Source of the DNA: Dyella japonica DSM 16301 | GTDB taxonomy: Bacteria; Pseudomonadota; Gammaproteobacteria; Xanthomonadales; Rhodanobacteraceae | Reading direction: 5' to 3' | Assembly (NCBI RefSeq): GCF_001010355.1 | Contig: NZ_JPLA01000023.1 | Location: 62,001-126,000 of the forward strand | Length of the DNA stretch: 64,000 bases | In this document: piece by piece, positions 63,453-64,000 of the stretch | How positions within the stretch are numbered: position 1 is the first letter of the stretch | How the letters are laid out: the number at the start of each line of letters is the position of its first letter | The notes under the pieces: generated by a model | What the model was told of the DNA's origin: nothing | Database searches by the model: none | Seen by the model: only the letters and a program-made list of their open reading frames with translations | Program-made: the position numbers and the translations under genes

Positions 63453-64000
63453 ATGGCCCAGCAAGAAGGCGTTTATTTCGTTCCATCCAAGAGCCAGTGG
63501 CCGATCGTGGCCGCGGTGGTCATGTTCGTCACCGTGCTCGGTGCCGCGCATTGGCTGAATGCGCCCCCGGGTGAAGCGGGCTTTGGCAAGACCATGCTCA
63601 CCGTCGGCATCGTCGGCATCCTGCTGATGTTCTTCGGCTGGTTCCGCTCGGTGATCCGCGAATCGCTGGCGGGCAACTACAACAGCCAGGTGGACCGCTC
63701 GTTCCGCATGGGCATGATGTGGTTCATCTTCTCCGAGGTGATGTTCTTCGGCGCCTTCTTCGGTGCGCTGTTCTACGCCCGCATGTTCGCGGTGCCGTGG
63801 CTTGGGGGCGAAGGCCATGGTGTGCTCACCCACCAGTTCCTGTGGAGCGACTACGCCGCTTCGTGGGGCGCTGGCGGTGGTGGTGGCCCGGAGCGCATCG
63901 GCGGTAGTTTCGAGACGGTGCTGCCGTGGGGCCTGCCGCTGCTCAATACGTTGATCCTGCTCTCCTCGAGCGTCACGGTGACCATTGCGCACCATGCGCT
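63453..64000 (+). CDS. coxC: Cytochrome c oxidase subunit III (5' part)
   Basis: The first 182 residues of subunit III, cut by the right edge. It starts MAQQEGVYFVPSKSQWPIV. TM helices include VAAVVMFVTVLGAAHWL and the family motif MGMMWFIFSEVMFFGAFFGALFYAR. ctaG, which often lies between coxA and coxC, is not present here; only the 43-residue gene is. Confidence 0.96.
   Translation, partial: MAQQEGVYFVPSKSQWPIVAAVVMFVTVLGAAHWLNAPPGEAGFGKTMLTVGIVGILLMFFGWFRSVIRESLAGNYNSQVDRSFRMGMMWFIFSEVMFFGAFFGALFYARMFAVPWLGGEGHGVLTHQFLWSDYAASWGAGGGGGPERIGGSFETVLPWGLPLLNTLILLSSSVTVTIAHHA

Overview
The window is a GC-rich (roughly 65%), gene-dense chromosomal segment from a gammaproteobacterium. Gene content and order (DUF2244-coxB-coxA-small gene-coxC, YcgL, many TonB/RND/LysR genes, abundant extragenic REP-type palindromes) point to the Xanthomonadales, most likely Rhodanobacteraceae (Dyella/Rhodanobacter/Luteibacter-like). 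This is inference from protein flavour; no 16S or tRNA gene is present. I see no prophage, transposase, integrase or CRISPR array.

Layout. 1-4.4 kb: end of an RND efflux operon (TolC-like, adaptor, pump). 4.4-6.7 kb: a membrane diguanylate cyclase translationally coupled to a small Glu-rich protein. 7-12.1 kb: hydrolase, small secreted protein, FAH-family enzyme, sedolisin protease, hemB. 12.1-12.8 kb: a gene-free stretch filled with palindromic repeats. 12.8-15.6 kb: SoxR with a consensus soxbox and a divergent monooxygenase-like gene, then a LysR/DUF4865/tautomerase module. 15.7-24.4 kb: Kef-type K+ efflux, heptosyltransferase-like gene, a very large membrane ankyrin protein, YcgL, FadL. 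24.6-31 kb: aldehyde dehydrogenase, TonB receptor, and the SO2930-type dihaem cytochrome/beta-helix pair.

31.3-45 kb is regulatory and accessory: MBL hydrolase/TetR pair with a perfect operator, a tiny secreted peptide, an esterase, a LysR gene, and an ECF41-type sigma factor flanked by two paralogous NAD(P)-binding (NmrA-like) genes. Two candidate ECF41 promoters (TGTCACA-N16-CGTC and a one-base variant) sit upstream of one paralog and of the LysR gene, which suggests a local ECF41 regulon. A cupin, a large LuxR-type ATPase regulator and a DUF4242 protein follow. 45.4-51.4 kb is a molybdenum hydroxylase system: a 2Fe-2S subunit, a Mo-cofactor subunit and a trihaem cytochrome c on one strand, with XdhC-like and MocA-like maturation genes on the other.

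51.4-59.6 kb: AraC regulator, class A acid phosphatase-like lipoprotein lacking the canonical Asp, a flavin monooxygenase, a thioredoxin-like protein and PutA. The 3' end of the monooxygenase gene and the palindromic element after it are tandemly amplified as four 184-bp units, the most unusual structure in the window. 59.9-64 kb: the aa3-type cytochrome c oxidase operon (DUF2244, coxB, coxA, small protein, coxC), cut by the window edge and without ctaG in its usual place.
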